64,000 bases of DNA, from NCBI RefSeq assembly GCF_003351765.1, contig NZ_CP031229.1, forward strand, positions 2,976,001-3,040,000, written 5' to 3'. Below the pieces are notes generated by a model, which saw nothing but the letters and a program-made list of their open reading frames with translations, did not search any database and was not told the DNA's origin. The translations under genes and the position numbers were made by a program. The stretch is from Ornithinimicrobium avium (lineage in GTDB: Bacteria > Actinomycetota > Actinomycetes > Actinomycetales > Dermatophilaceae). Positions within the stretch are counted from its first letter, which is position 1, and every line of letters begins with the position of its first letter. This document shows positions 14,872 through 25,955 of this stretch, in pieces.

Positions 14872-17633
14872 CGTTCCTCCCCGACGCGCAGCGACTGCGC
14901 GAGGTTGGTGCGCCCGGCGAGCCAGGCGCTGACGGATACGGCGAGCAGGACGGTGAGGACGACGGCGAGCAGGACCGCGCCGACGGTCACCGGGTCGACG
15001 GACAGGGCGGGCTGGTGCTGTCCGCCGGTGAGGCCGCGCAGGTCCACGGCCCGCACGAGCACCCAGGGGATCGCGAGCCCGAGCGCGGCACCCACGACGA
15101 GGGAGGTGACCAGCAGCGGACCGAGCTCCCAGGCGGTGAGCGCGCGGGTCTGCCGCGGGGCCAGGCCGAGGGTGCGCAGCACCGCGAGCAGCCGGGCGCG
15201 GGCGCCCGCGCCCATCAGCTGGACGACGACGATCGAGAGCACAGTGAGCAGGCCGCTGAGCAGCGCCGCGCCGACGAACGCCCGGGTCAGCCCGATGGTG
15301 ACCGGGGCGGAGGTGAACTCGTCCAGCTCCTCCTGCACCGTGGTGACGACGCCGGCGCCGATGACGCCGCGGATCTCCTCCGCGACCCGGGCGGGGTCCG
15401 CGCCCTCGTCGACCGCGACCAGCGCGCTGCGCCCGGTGGGGGTGGTCTTGCCCGCAGCCTCCCACCGGTCCTTGGCGATGAGCGCCCAGCTCCCTGGCGT
15501 GACCAGGCCGGGCAGCTCGTCGAGGTGGCCGACGACCTGCACCGCCCCGAGCGTGCCCAGGTCGCCGTCACCGGCGGGCAGGGTGACCTCGCCGCCCGTG
15601 ACGACCGGCACCGGCCCGTCCTGGGCGTAGAAGGACGGCGGCGGGCCGACCGCCTGCGACGGTGGCCCCAGCACCTGCTGCAGGGAGTCGTCGGCGATGA
15701 GCAGCCGCAGGCTGTCGCGCTCGTTACCCACGACCAGGTCGAGCCGGGTGCCGAGGTCGCGCACCCGGGCGACCTCCCGCACGCCGTCGACGCCCTCGAG
15801 CAGTTCGACGAAGGAGTCGTCGGCGTAGGGGCCGCTGATCCGGACCGAGGCGCCGTTCTGCTGCCAGGCGGCGGCCTCGGCGCCGCGGGTCACGGTCGTC
15901 AGCAGCACCGCGCTGGCCAGCGCGATCGTGGTGCCGAGGACGACGGCAAGGGCGGGGACGAGCCCGCCGGCCGGGTCGCGCAGGGCGCGGGCCGCGCCGA
16001 GGAAGGGGGTGAGCGAGGTGCGGCGCCGCAGCACGCGGGTGAGGCCGGCCAGCGGCAGGGGGTAGAGGCGCAGCGCCACCACGCAGGCGGCCAGCGCGAG
16101 CAGCAGCGGTGTGGCCGCCGCGAGCAGGTCGATGCCGGAGTCGGCGGCGGCGTCCCCGCGCGAGTCGCGGCCGAGCAGCCGCCAGGTGGCCAGGGCCGCC
16201 AGGACGAGGACGGCCGCCTCGACCACCCAGCGCCAGCGGCTGGAGCTGCGCGCGGACAGGTCGCTGCGCTGCTGGAGCAGCGAGGCGTCGTCGAGCGAGG
16301 CCGCCAGCGCGGCGGCCGGCACGACCGCGACGACCCCGGTGACGACCCACTCCCACCACCGGGAGGTCGTCGGCAGCGCCAGCTGGGCCACGACGTGGCC
16401 GAGCACCGCAGCAGGGACACCGAGGGCCAGGCCCTCGATCGCCACCAGCCACCGCAGCTGCGTCGGACTGGCGCCGCGGGCGAGCGTCATCGCCAGCGCG
16501 GACCGGCGCCGGTGCACCACGAGCCGGGCGCCGAGCGACGTGACGGCGGCGGCGACCCCGAGCGGGCCGGCGGCGACCACCGCGAGCAGCGAGTTGGTGG
16601 CCCGCTGCTGCCTGGCGACCTGGTCCAGGGTGCCGGTCAGCTCGGTGGTGAAGGAGGGCAGCTGGTCGCCCTGCAGCGGGCCCAGGACCGGGTCGCCCGC
16701 CGCGACGATGACGTGCTGCTGGGCGAGCATCCGGGTCAGCTGGCGGCGCAGCAGCCGGGTGTCGATCCGGGCGGCGGTGACGGCGCTGGCGTCGACGGGG
16801 TACCAGAGCTCCATCCGCACCGAGGCCGGCGGCCCCAGGCTGCCGCGGTTGAGCGGGTTGAGGTAGGCCGTGACCTGCGCCGCCTCGCCCCTGTTGGGGT
16901 TGGCCAGGATCCCCATCTTCGTGCCGTTGGGCACGTGCTGCCAGCGCGGGTCGTCCGGGTCCTTGGGCCGGTAGGTGCCGGCCAGCTCCAGGCCCGGGGC
17001 GATCTCGTCGCCGACCTCCCAGTGCGTCTTCTCGGCCGCCTCGTCCAGGATCATCACCTGCACCGGCGCGGGCTCCTCCGCGGCACCGGGGTCACCGTCA
17101 CGCGTGCGGGCGCCGGTGTTGCCTCCGTCCAGGGAGAGCACTGGCCAGTCGCCGTCCACGAGCTCGACCAGGTCCTCCAGGTGCGGGTCGGCGTAGACGG
17201 TGATCGTGGCCTGGTAGTAGGTCGACTCGATCGGCGGCACGGTGTCGATGCTGTGGGTGAGGAAGGCGTGCATCTGCGCGGGCTGGAGCAGCGAGCGCAG
17301 CGGCTGGGGCTGCTCCTGGCGCACCCGCTCGGCACCGTCCTCGAAGGCCTGCCAGGAGTCGGTCGGTCGGCCGGCGTCGTCGAGGGTGGCGGGGAACTCC
17401 ACGGTCGTCCCCCAGGTGCCGGTGACGTCGCGCTGGAGGGCCGAGAGGCTGCCGACGTCCTGGGCGAGCTGGCGCGCCTGCACGTCGTCGAGGGCCCGGG
17501 GCACCGCGGTGAGGAGGAGGGAAACCAGCCCGACGAGCAGCGCCAGGGCGGCCGACACCCACGGGTCGGCGGCGAACTGGCGGGCCGCCAGACCCGCGGA
17601 GGTGTGGCGTCGGGTGCTGTGCCGGCCGGTCAC
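14868..17633 (-). CDS. FtsX-like ABC permease with large external domains
   Basis: A 921-residue membrane protein. A first membrane helix at about 32-52 is followed by an external region of over 300 residues. Then come clusters of helices at about 350-470 and 510-640, a second external region, and a C-terminal FtsX core (about 790-915) ending in LAGRTNLAQSLRVGEER. This is the two-FtsX-domain layout seen in large exporters of lipids or peptides in actinobacteria. GTG at 17633 overlaps the upstream permease stop. It presumably works with the two ATPases encoded downstream. Substrate unknown. Confidence 0.82.
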   Translation of the reverse strand: MTGRHSTRRHTSAGLAARQFAADPWVSAALALLVGLVSLLLTAVPRALDDVQARQLAQDVGSLSALQRDVTGTWGTTVEFPATLDDAGRPTDSWQAFEDGAERVRQEQPQPLRSLLQPAQMHAFLTHSIDTVPPIESTYYQATITVYADPHLEDLVELVDGDWPVLSLDGGNTGARTRDGDPGAAEEPAPVQVMILDEAAEKTHWEVGDEIAPGLELAGTYRPKDPDDPRWQHVPNGTKMGILANPNRGEAAQVTAYLNPLNRGSLGPPASVRMELWYPVDASAVTAARIDTRLLRRQLTRMLAQQHVIVAAGDPVLGPLQGDQLPSFTTELTGTLDQVARQQRATNSLLAVVAAGPLGVAAAVTSLGARLVVHRRRSALAMTLARGASPTQLRWLVAIEGLALGVPAAVLGHVVAQLALPTTSRWWEWVVTGVVAVVPAAALAASLDDASLLQQRSDLSARSSSRWRWVVEAAVLVLAALATWRLLGRDSRGDAAADSGIDLLAAATPLLLALAACVVALRLYPLPLAGLTRVLRRRTSLTPFLGAARALRDPAGGLVPALAVVLGTTIALASAVLLTTVTRGAEAAAWQQNGASVRISGPYADDSFVELLEGVDGVREVARVRDLGTRLDLVVGNERDSLRLLIADDSLQQVLGPPSQAVGPPPSFYAQDGPVPVVTGGEVTLPAGDGDLGTLGAVQVVGHLDELPGLVTPGSWALIAKDRWEAAGKTTPTGRSALVAVDEGADPARVAEEIRGVIGAGVVTTVQEELDEFTSAPVTIGLTRAFVGAALLSGLLTVLSIVVVQLMGAGARARLLAVLRTLGLAPRQTRALTAWELGPLLVTSLVVGAALGLAIPWVLVRAVDLRGLTGGQHQPALSVDPVTVGAVLLAVVLTVLLAVSVSAWLAGRTNLAQSLRVGEER

Positions 17634-20600
17634 CTGATCTCCTCCCGGTAGTCGTGGTCGAGGGCCTGCGCGCGGACCCGCGTCGCCTGGCCGCCGACCA
17701 CGAGCAGCACGACCAGCGCGCCGACGCCCATGAGCGCGGCCCACACTCCCGGCTCGAGCAGCAGCTGGGCCGGCAGGCTCGCCTGGCCCGGCAGGGCCGT
17801 GGAGCGGGCCAGCTCGGGGACGACGGCCCGGCCGACCAGCCAGGAGGCCACCAGCCCGAGCGCGACGGAGGCCAGCACCACCCCGCCCAGCTCGAGGGCG
17901 CGCGAGCGCGCCTGCGAGCGCGGCGTCATACCCAGGGCGCGGAGCACGGCGACCTCGGGCCGGCGGTGTCCGAGCAGGGTGGCGGCGACCGCCCCGATGC
18001 CGGTCACCGCGAGCAGGACCGCGCCGACCGAGGCGACCCAGAAGACGAGGCGGGCCGCGCTCGTGGCGTCGGTGACCGCCACGCGCCCGGGCCCGGTGAC
18101 CGTGGCGACGCCGTCGCGGCCGGCGAGCTCCTCGACGACTGTGCTGGTGGTCTCGTCCGTGCGGGCGTCGGCGGCGCCCTCGACGCCCGACCAGCCGTCG
18201 GGCATCGCCCAGAGCTCGGTGGGGTAGGGCAGCGGGCGCTGCTGCGCGACGAACTGCGCGGCGACCGCGTCCCGGTCGAGCAGGACGCCCGTGGCGGACA
18301 GCGAGCCTGGGACGGCCGGCACCACGGCGACGACCTCGATCGGCAGCTGGCTGCCGAACGCGTTGAGCTGCGCCCGGTCCCCGACGCGCAGGCCGGCGGC
18401 CGACGCCGTGGCAGCGGTCAGCGCCGCGGGCACGGTGCCGGTGGAGGCGGCGGCCTCGACGGTGGTGTTCTCCTCCTCCTGCTGCGACGGCGTCGGTGCC
18501 GTCGTCGGAGGCGCGGCGTCCTCGACGTACTCCAGGCCGGGGGCGATCGTGACGTCGTCCGGGAACATGACGTCCGAGCCCTGGTGGATCGTCCACGTCC
18601 TCCCCGAGGTGTCGAGCTCCCCCGGCACCTGGCGGGTCAGCCCCTGCGTGAGCCGGCCGCCGTCCGGCAGCACGGTCGTGACGGTCGCCTCGGGGTCGAC
18701 GCCCGCGTTCTCCGCCTCGATGTCGGCGAGGACCTGGGGCGAGGCCAGCGTGAGCGAGCCCCACCCGGCGGTCGCCGCGCCGAACAGGTCGGTCCCGTCG
18801 CCGGTGCGTGCGGTGAGCTGTGCGTCGACGTCCGGCGGCAGCGCGGGGAAGCCACGGAAGCGCTCGTTGGGGCGCAGGAGGTCGACCCCGACGAGGGTGA
18901 AGGAGGTGTCCTGGGGGAGGGCGAAGGTGATGTCGGCGTCGCCGCCACCCTGGGTGATCTCTGCGCGGGTGTAGTCGATGTCCTCCACCTGATCGCCGGC
19001 CTCGACCTGCGCGGTCCAGGGCAGCGTGACCGCGGGCATCCTCAGGTCCACGGTGCCGCCGTCCACGGTGCGGTAGATGCCGTGCGTCGTGTCCACGAAC
19101 CGCAGCCTGAGGTCCCACGTCGTCTGGGAGGGGGCGTTGACGAACTGGCTGTCCATCATCATCCGGGCGTCGGCCCGCGCCTGGGCCTCGTCGGGCTGCG
19201 CCTGCCCGAAGACGCCGTCCATGACGTCCTTGACCGTCTGCTCGAAGCCTGCCTGGACGCCCTCCAGGGCCTTCTCGTCGGCGGTGAGGTCCACGTCCAC
19301 GGTGACGGTGACCTCGCGGGTGCCGGGCGGGATCTCGACCCCGGCGGGGGCCGGCGTGGGCACGGTGAGGGCCTGCACCGGGACCAGCTGCTGGCCGGTG
19401 GGGAGCTGCGCCAGGCTCACGGTCTGCGCGAGCTCGCCCGCCGGGGCCATCGTCACGGGGACCTCGAGGTCGCCCAGCCGTGAGGTCTCGTCGAGCCACA
19501 CCGGGGCCGTGGAGGTGGTGCCGGTGACGCCGGTCGGCAGCTGCGGCGCCGGGGGGACCTGGCCGTCGGCGGCCACCTTGGGCGGTGCCTCCAGCGTGGC
19601 GCGCACCGGAGCGCCCTGGCCGACCGCGGCGAGGTTGTCCCGCAGCGCCGCGGAGGTGCCTGCGTAGAGTCCCGAGAGCGTCGTCGCGCCGACGGCGAGG
19701 ACGGTGAGGACGGCGGGCACGGCATACACGGGCAGGCGGCGCGCGACCTGGGCGGCGGCCAGGTGCCCGGCGGCCGAGCGGCCGGACCTGGTCAGCGCCT
19801 CCACGAGGCGGCCGAGGGGGCCGAGCAGCGCCATGGCCACGACGGCCGCCGCCGCGAGCAGCAGCGCTGGCGCCGCGCCGGCGACCAGGTCGGTGCCGAG
19901 CGAGCCGTCGTCGCGGGTGACGAGCGGGGAGCCGTTGCGCCGCAGCTGCCACCAGGAGACGCCGGCCGCGCCGAGCACGAGGACGAGGGTGGCCAGGGCG
20001 GTGGCGGCGCGGGTGCGGCCGGAGATGTCCGCGGTCCCCCCCGCGGTGAGACGCCGCACCTGGATCGCGGCCACCGCGGCCAGGACGACCAGGACCGCCA
20101 GCCCGGTGAGCAGGGCGACGCGGACGACGGTGCCGCCCTGGCCCGGGCCGGCCGGGACGGCCTGGAGGACCGCCCACGCGGCCAGCGCCCCCAGCGTGCT
20201 GCCGACGACAGTGACGACGGCCGACTCGCCCACCGTGCTGACCAGGACCTGGGTGCGGGTGGCGCCGCGGGCGACGAGCAGCTGCGCCTGCGCCTCGCGG
20301 GTGGTCGCCAGCAGCCGCGCCAGCTGGATCACCGAGAGCATGGTGACCAGCGCCAGGACCGACAGGGGGATGACGCCGAGGGCGTTGGCGGTGGCCAGGT
20401 TGTGGGCCGCGGTGCCGGCCGTCGGGGCCAGGTCGCCCTCGACGGTCACGCCGCGGACGTCGACCCCGGGGGTCTTCAGGGTGGAGCGCAGACTCTCCGC
20501 GGCGGAGGACAGGTGCGCGAGGTCGCCGGGCTGGATCTCGCGCGCGTCCGGCTGGACGGTCCACCGCACGAAGGGCGCGTCGACGAGCTGGGCCACCGAG

Positions 20601-21250
20601 CCGGGCGGGACGAGGAGCGGGCCGCGCTCCTTGCCGTCCCGACCGGTCGCCACGAGCGGGTCGCCGAACCAGTAGGCGTCGCCCGGGTCGACCGGGCGCC
20701 ACAGGCCCGCGACCGCGACCGGGGTGCCGTCGACCTCGAGGGTGTCGCCGACGCCGACGCCCCACTCGGCGGCGGGCCCGGCGTGCAGCAGGCCCTGGAC
20801 CGGGTCGGTGGCCGCCTGCGGCCAGCCGCCCTCGACGACGTCCACCCTGTCCCCGACGTCCGGGTCGTCGGGGGTGAGCGCCTCGCTGGCCAGGACGACG
20901 ACGTCCCCCTTCAGGACGGTGCCGTCGACGTCCGTCACCGGCCGGGGCGGGCTGACGACGGTGCGCTGCACGCTGACCGGCGCGGGTGCGAACGCCTCGT
21001 CGATGAGCCCGCGGGCGGCGGAGTCCTGGGCGGCGGGGTCGTCGCCCTCGCGCGTCTGCACGCGGATGCCGGCCTCGCCCGGAGGGGCACCGGTGATCGC
21101 CTGCCGGGCGGCGGTCGTGGCCGCCGCGCCGGAGTAGCCCACGGCCCCGGCCAGGATCGCGGTCGTGGCCGTGACCAGCGCCAGCAGGGTCAGGAGCAGG
21201 CCTGTCGAGGCCCGGGCGCGGCGCAGCACCCAGCCGAGCCACGACGTCAT
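17630..21250 (-). CDS. Giant FtsX-like ABC permease
   Basis: A 1206-residue membrane protein, first gene of the exporter operon. An N-terminal helix (about 16-40) precedes an external domain of about 220 residues and an FtsX core with helices between about 280 and 400. More helices around 410-530 follow, then a second, very long external region (about 540-1000) rich in Thr/Asp/Pro, and a final FtsX core to about 1190. It overlaps the next permease gene by four bases. The two permeases differ in length and ectodomain, suggesting a heteromeric complex. No signature for a specific substrate is visible. Confidence 0.82.
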   Translation of the reverse strand: MTSWLGWVLRRARASTGLLLTLLALVTATTAILAGAVGYSGAAATTAARQAITGAPPGEAGIRVQTREGDDPAAQDSAARGLIDEAFAPAPVSVQRTVVSPPRPVTDVDGTVLKGDVVVLASEALTPDDPDVGDRVDVVEGGWPQAATDPVQGLLHAGPAAEWGVGVGDTLEVDGTPVAVAGLWRPVDPGDAYWFGDPLVATGRDGKERGPLLVPPGSVAQLVDAPFVRWTVQPDAREIQPGDLAHLSSAAESLRSTLKTPGVDVRGVTVEGDLAPTAGTAAHNLATANALGVIPLSVLALVTMLSVIQLARLLATTREAQAQLLVARGATRTQVLVSTVGESAVVTVVGSTLGALAAWAVLQAVPAGPGQGGTVVRVALLTGLAVLVVLAAVAAIQVRRLTAGGTADISGRTRAATALATLVLVLGAAGVSWWQLRRNGSPLVTRDDGSLGTDLVAGAAPALLLAAAAVVAMALLGPLGRLVEALTRSGRSAAGHLAAAQVARRLPVYAVPAVLTVLAVGATTLSGLYAGTSAALRDNLAAVGQGAPVRATLEAPPKVAADGQVPPAPQLPTGVTGTTSTAPVWLDETSRLGDLEVPVTMAPAGELAQTVSLAQLPTGQQLVPVQALTVPTPAPAGVEIPPGTREVTVTVDVDLTADEKALEGVQAGFEQTVKDVMDGVFGQAQPDEAQARADARMMMDSQFVNAPSQTTWDLRLRFVDTTHGIYRTVDGGTVDLRMPAVTLPWTAQVEAGDQVEDIDYTRAEITQGGGDADITFALPQDTSFTLVGVDLLRPNERFRGFPALPPDVDAQLTARTGDGTDLFGAATAGWGSLTLASPQVLADIEAENAGVDPEATVTTVLPDGGRLTQGLTRQVPGELDTSGRTWTIHQGSDVMFPDDVTIAPGLEYVEDAAPPTTAPTPSQQEEENTTVEAAASTGTVPAALTAATASAAGLRVGDRAQLNAFGSQLPIEVVAVVPAVPGSLSATGVLLDRDAVAAQFVAQQRPLPYPTELWAMPDGWSGVEGAADARTDETTSTVVEELAGRDGVATVTGPGRVAVTDATSAARLVFWVASVGAVLLAVTGIGAVAATLLGHRRPEVAVLRALGMTPRSQARSRALELGGVVLASVALGLVASWLVGRAVVPELARSTALPGQASLPAQLLLEPGVWAALMGVGALVVLLVVGGQATRVRAQALDHDYREEIR

Positions 21251-21305
21251 GCGGTGAATCCTATGCCGCAGCCTGCGGAGCGCGGTGCCCGGTGCGAACC
21301 GGTGC

Positions 21306-22622
<1,317 letters not shown>

Positions 22623-22762
22623 GGGCACCTCTCTCACGTTCGGCTTCCCCTGGAGCGTATGCCCGGTGACGGTGGCCGCGCAGGTGCGTCACCGCATACC
22701 CGGACCCGCAGCTGCGTCCTGGACCCGCCCGGTGTGGTTCCCCGGGTGCGCGGGCAGGGTCG

Positions 22763-23206
22763 TCAGCGCGGTGGCAGCGACCGGCTCCGGCCGCGGAACT
22801 CGGCCACGACCGCGCCGTCGGACTCCCGGTTCACGGTGACGTCGGTGATGCCGCTGCGCCCGTAGGTGATGCGCTCGCGCGCCTCGGCGACGAGCACGTC
22901 GTCCAGGCGCCCGGCGGTGAGGAAGGTGATGTCGGCGCCGGCCGCGACGGTCGGCCGCCCGGTCGCGTTGCAGGCCAGCGCGAAGGTGGAGTCGGCCAGG
23001 GTGAAGAGGAACCCGCCGTGCATGATGCCGTGCCCGTTGACCATCGTCCCCACGACCGTCATCCGGGTGCGGGCGTGGCCGAGCCGCTGACCGCCCGCGA
23101 GGTCCACGCCGACCTCGAGAGCCTCGATGCCGAGGCCCGCCGAGGCCTGGTCCTCCGCCCACATGCGCCGGACGTGGGTCAGGTCGGGGGCTTCTTCCGC
23201 ACTCAC
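22763..23206 (-). CDS. paaI: Hotdog-fold phenylacetyl-CoA thioesterase PaaI
   Basis: A 147-residue hotdog thioesterase. The helix and loop NGHGIMHGGFLFTLADSTFALACN matches PaaI closely: the HGG-x-x-F-x-L-AD-x-x-FA-x-x-CN pattern and its catalytic Asp. PaaI hydrolyses phenylacetyl-CoA or hydroxylated CoA intermediates and so prevents CoA trapping. The GTG start overlaps the paaH stop, so the two are translated together; paaK follows. Family is firm; exact CoA substrate is inferred from context. Confidence 0.88.
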   Translation of the reverse strand: MSAEEAPDLTHVRRMWAEDQASAGLGIEALEVGVDLAGGQRLGHARTRMTVVGTMVNGHGIMHGGFLFTLADSTFALACNATGRPTVAAGADITFLTAGRLDDVLVAEARERITYGRSGITDVTVNRESDGAVVAEFRGRSRSLPPR

Positions 23207-24534
23207 CGCAGCGCCTCGCTCGGGCGGTAGCGGCCGCCGGGGTAGGCGGTGTCGAGCTCCTCGAGCCGGGCGCGGACGGTGGCGGCGCCGAGCTGCTCGA
23301 GCCACTCGAAGGGGCCCTGGGGGTAGTTGGTGCCGAGCTTCATCGCGGTGTCGACGTCGTCGGCGGTCGCCTCGCCGCGGTGGACCAGGTCGACGCCCTC
23401 GTTGACGAGCATGGTCAGGGTGCGGGCCACCGGGTCGGTGCGCAGGGGGCCGCCGACGAGCCGGGCGGCCAGCTCCTCGTCCGGGACGGCGTCGAGCATC
23501 TTCCCGGACTCGTCGTAGCGGAAGACGCCGCGCCCGGTCTTGCGGCCCAGGCGGCCGGCGCGGACCAGGTCGCGCTGGTATGCCGTGGGCGCGTAGCGCG
23601 GGTCCTGCCCCGTCTGGTGCCAGACCGACTCGCCGACGGCCAGGTTGACGTCCTGGCCGATGAGGTCGGTCAGCTCCATGGGACCCATCCGGAAGCCGGC
23701 CTGCCGGAGGGTCAGGTCGAGGCTGGCCGGGTCCACGAGCCCCTCCTCGACCATCCGCTGCGCCTCGCCGTAGAAGGGGCGGGCCACCCGGTTGACGATG
23801 AACCCCGGCGTGGAGGCGCACCGGACCGGTGTCTTGCCCCAGGTCCGCATCAGGGCGCTCGCGTCGTCGAGCACGGTCGGGTCGGAGAGCTCGCCGGAGA
23901 CGACCTCGACGAGCCTCATCAGGGGCGGCGGGTTGAAGAAGTGCAGCCCGATGACCCGGCCGGGCTGCGCCATCGCGGGGGAGGTGCCGCCGTGCAGGGC
24001 CGCGTCGTGCCCAGTCGTGGCCACGCCGGTGATCGCGTCGATCGACAGGCTGGAGGTGTTGGTGGCGAGCACCGTCGTCGGGGACTGTGCCTCCTCGAGC
24101 TGGCGGAAGATCACCCGCTTGATGTCGATCTGCTCCACGACCGCCTCGACGACCAGCGCCACCGGCGGGACGGTCGTCATGTCCCTGGTGGTGTGGGTGC
24201 TGATCCGGGCGAGGGTGGCCTGCGCGGTCCCGCGGTCGACCCTGCCCCTGGCCACGAGCGTGTCGAAGGTGGCCGTGAGCTTCTCGACGGCCCTCTCGGC
24301 GGCTCCTCGCTGGCTGTCCACGAGCGTGACGGGGTGGCCCGCCTGCGCCGCCACCTGGGCGATGCCCGAGCCCATCGCGCCCGCGCCGATGACGGCGACG
24401 GGCAGGTCGGCGGGGGCGAGGCACGAGGGCGCGCCGGTCGTGCTGGTGGTCGGTGCGCTGCTGGTGGCCGGGTCTCCCGCCCCGGCCGGGCGAAGGGGGC
24501 TGCCGGTCACCGTGGGGTCCTGCGGCTGCGTCAT
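23203..24534 (-). CDS. paaH: 3-hydroxyacyl-CoA dehydrogenase, PaaH type
   Basis: A 443-residue NAD-dependent dehydrogenase that would oxidise 3-hydroxyadipyl-CoA in the lower phenylacetate pathway. It has an unusually long Ser/Thr/Pro-rich N-terminus of about 40 residues. Next comes the Rossmann motif VAVIGAGAMGSGIAQVAAQAG, the catalytic His motif GLHFFNPPPLMRLVEVV, and the PGFIVNR segment. A second, partial C-terminal domain contains TAMKLGTNYPQGPFEW, as in PaaH proteins. First gene of paaH-paaI-paaK. Its upstream region carries a repeat element at 24617-24684. Confidence 0.88.
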   Translation of the reverse strand: MTQPQDPTVTGSPLRPAGAGDPATSSAPTTSTTGAPSCLAPADLPVAVIGAGAMGSGIAQVAAQAGHPVTLVDSQRGAAERAVEKLTATFDTLVARGRVDRGTAQATLARISTHTTRDMTTVPPVALVVEAVVEQIDIKRVIFRQLEEAQSPTTVLATNTSSLSIDAITGVATTGHDAALHGGTSPAMAQPGRVIGLHFFNPPPLMRLVEVVSGELSDPTVLDDASALMRTWGKTPVRCASTPGFIVNRVARPFYGEAQRMVEEGLVDPASLDLTLRQAGFRMGPMELTDLIGQDVNLAVGESVWHQTGQDPRYAPTAYQRDLVRAGRLGRKTGRGVFRYDESGKMLDAVPDEELAARLVGGPLRTDPVARTLTMLVNEGVDLVHRGEATADDVDTAMKLGTNYPQGPFEWLEQLGAATVRARLEELDTAYPGGRYRPSEALR

Positions 24535-24616
24535 GGATCCACTCTGGCACGGGCGTTCGCTGCGGTCGTCCAGGAGTGCCGAGGCGGCCCTGCGACGTCG
24601 GGGAAGACCCGCGGCC

Positions 24617-24684
24617 CGTGGAAGAGGGTCCCGTGGGACTGCTGCGTCTCGCGGCACTTCCACGGGACGCTGATCCACGGGACC
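24617..24684. repeat. 68-bp palindrome-bearing intergenic repeat, copy 1
   Basis: This copy aligns without gaps over 68 bp to 25942-26009, with about four of five positions identical and the same orientation. It contains GTCCCGTGG and CCACGGGAC arms around a 23-nt middle, then a second CCACGGGACC. It lies in the 316-bp gap between divergent paaH and the DUF559-like gene; the rest of that gap shows no other clear structure apart from a purine-rich site before 24851. Confidence 0.7.
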
Positions 24685-24850
24685 AGCATGCCGGGCCTGT
24701 GGATGAGCACGGTCGGCCACGGACGGGACGTGCCAGCCTGGGTATGCGCCCGAGAAGCGGTGGGCGGAGGCCAGGACGCGTGTCCGGCTGCACGAGCGCC
24801 GGGCGGGTCGTGGGAGACGCGCGCGACAGTCGGAGGAAGGCGCGAGACAG

Positions 24851-25873
24851 ATGCAGGGACCGGGATGGAACGTGGCGAAGCAGTCGGCGCAGGAAGACGG
24901 TGGTCCCGGGTCTGGGCCGATCGGAGCCGGGACGTCGGCGGACAGGCTGGACCGCCGCGCCCGCATCGGCGGAGAGCTCGCACGGCTCCGCGGCGGGGTG
25001 GCTCTGCGTCAGGACCTGCTCTCGGCCGGTCTCACCCGTCACGACATCGACGGCCAGGTCCGCCGACGGTTGTGGCACCGCGGCGGGAAGCACACGATCT
25101 GCATCGACGGCCGTGAGCCCACCGGTGAGGGGCTCCTCTGGCGGGCGCTGTGGGAGTCAGGTCCGCGTTCCGTGCTGGACGGGCCGACGGCGCTCATCGC
25201 CGCCGGACTCACGTCGTGGACCGAGGACCTCATCCATGTCACCGTGCCGCGCAACGCGACCTATCGCCGGCTGCCCGGCGTGCGGCACCACGTGCTCCGC
25301 GACCTCGGCCCCCGCGTGACGACCGGCCTGCGCCGGACCAAGCCGGAGGTCGCCCTCGTCAGGGCCGCAGAGTGGGCGAGGTCGGACCGGGCGGCGGCGA
25401 CCCTGCTGGCCATGGCCGTGCAGCAGCGGCTGGTGTCGACGACCGCGTTGCTCGAGCGGTGGGAGTGCGTCGGCCGGTCGCGCCGGCGCAGCGTTCTCGA
25501 CGGGGTGATCAAGGACATCTGCGACGGGGCGCACTCGATCAACGAGCTGGACGTCTCCAGAGCCTGCCGCGGCGCCGGGCTGCCCGAACCTTCCCGCCAG
25601 GCCGTGCGGACGGGGCCGGGCGGCCGCGTCTACCTCGACCTGTTCTGGGAGGGGGAGGACGTGCACGCCGAGATCCATGGGGCGCACCACTTCGTCGGGC
25701 TGAAGGTCGTGGACGACTCGCTGCGGCTCAACGACCTGGCGATCACGAGCGACACCATGATCAGTCTGCAGATCCCCGTCCTGGGGTGGCGCATCTCGCC
25801 AGCGCCGTTCCTCGACCAGATCCGGGCAGCCATCGAGGAGGGCCGGCGCCGCCGCCGGCGCCGCGCAGGGTGA
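24851..25873 (+). CDS. AbiEi-like / DUF559 endonuclease-fold protein
   Basis: A 340-residue protein of a type abundant in actinobacteria. Residues about 35-85 look like a winged-helix AbiEi-type N-terminus (LARLRGGVALRQDLLSAGLT). The C-terminal part (about 250-330) is a DUF559 domain of the Vsr-like PD-(D/E)xK fold, with GRVYLDLFWEGEDVHAEIHG supplying Asp and Glu and a His-His nearby. No toxin partner is adjacent. GGAGGAAGG lies 11-19 nt before the ATG. The gene is framed by two direct copies of a 68-bp repeat, which suggests linkage between repeat and gene or past duplication. Function unknown. Confidence 0.72.
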   Translation: MQGPGWNVAKQSAQEDGGPGSGPIGAGTSADRLDRRARIGGELARLRGGVALRQDLLSAGLTRHDIDGQVRRRLWHRGGKHTICIDGREPTGEGLLWRALWESGPRSVLDGPTALIAAGLTSWTEDLIHVTVPRNATYRRLPGVRHHVLRDLGPRVTTGLRRTKPEVALVRAAEWARSDRAAATLLAMAVQQRLVSTTALLERWECVGRSRRRSVLDGVIKDICDGAHSINELDVSRACRGAGLPEPSRQAVRTGPGGRVYLDLFWEGEDVHAEIHGAHHFVGLKVVDDSLRLNDLAITSDTMISLQIPVLGWRISPAPFLDQIRAAIEEGRRRRRRRAG

Positions 25874-25880
25874 GCTCGCC

Positions 25881-25955
25881 CCGCGGAAGCCCGTCCCGCG
25901 GGAGCCCGTCCCGCGGAAGCCCGTCCCGCGGGAGCCCGTCCCGCGGAAGAGCGTC
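25881..25955. repeat. 15-bp GC-rich tandem repeat (five units)
   Basis: Five head-to-tail 15-mers of the form CCGCGGRAGCCCGTC start at 25881, 25896, 25911, 25926 and 25941. R alternates A, G, A, G, A, so the true period may be 30 bp. The last unit runs into the 68-bp repeat copy at 25942, of which it is a variant. There are no unique spacers. Confidence 0.8.

Noticed and set aside
14868..21242. A single 2124-codon frame that would fuse both permeases
   Set aside because: Only its last 921 codons encode a plausible protein; the upstream part is the out-of-frame shadow of the 1206-residue permease, and a GTGA overlap separates the two genes.
24851..25873. A toxin-antitoxin pair around the AbiEi-like protein
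   Set aside because: No AbiEii-type nucleotidyltransferase is adjacent; neighbours are paaH and an ABC-F gene.
25881..25955. The 15-bp array as CRISPR or coding repeat
   Set aside because: No spacers, and no protein frame with family similarity crosses it.
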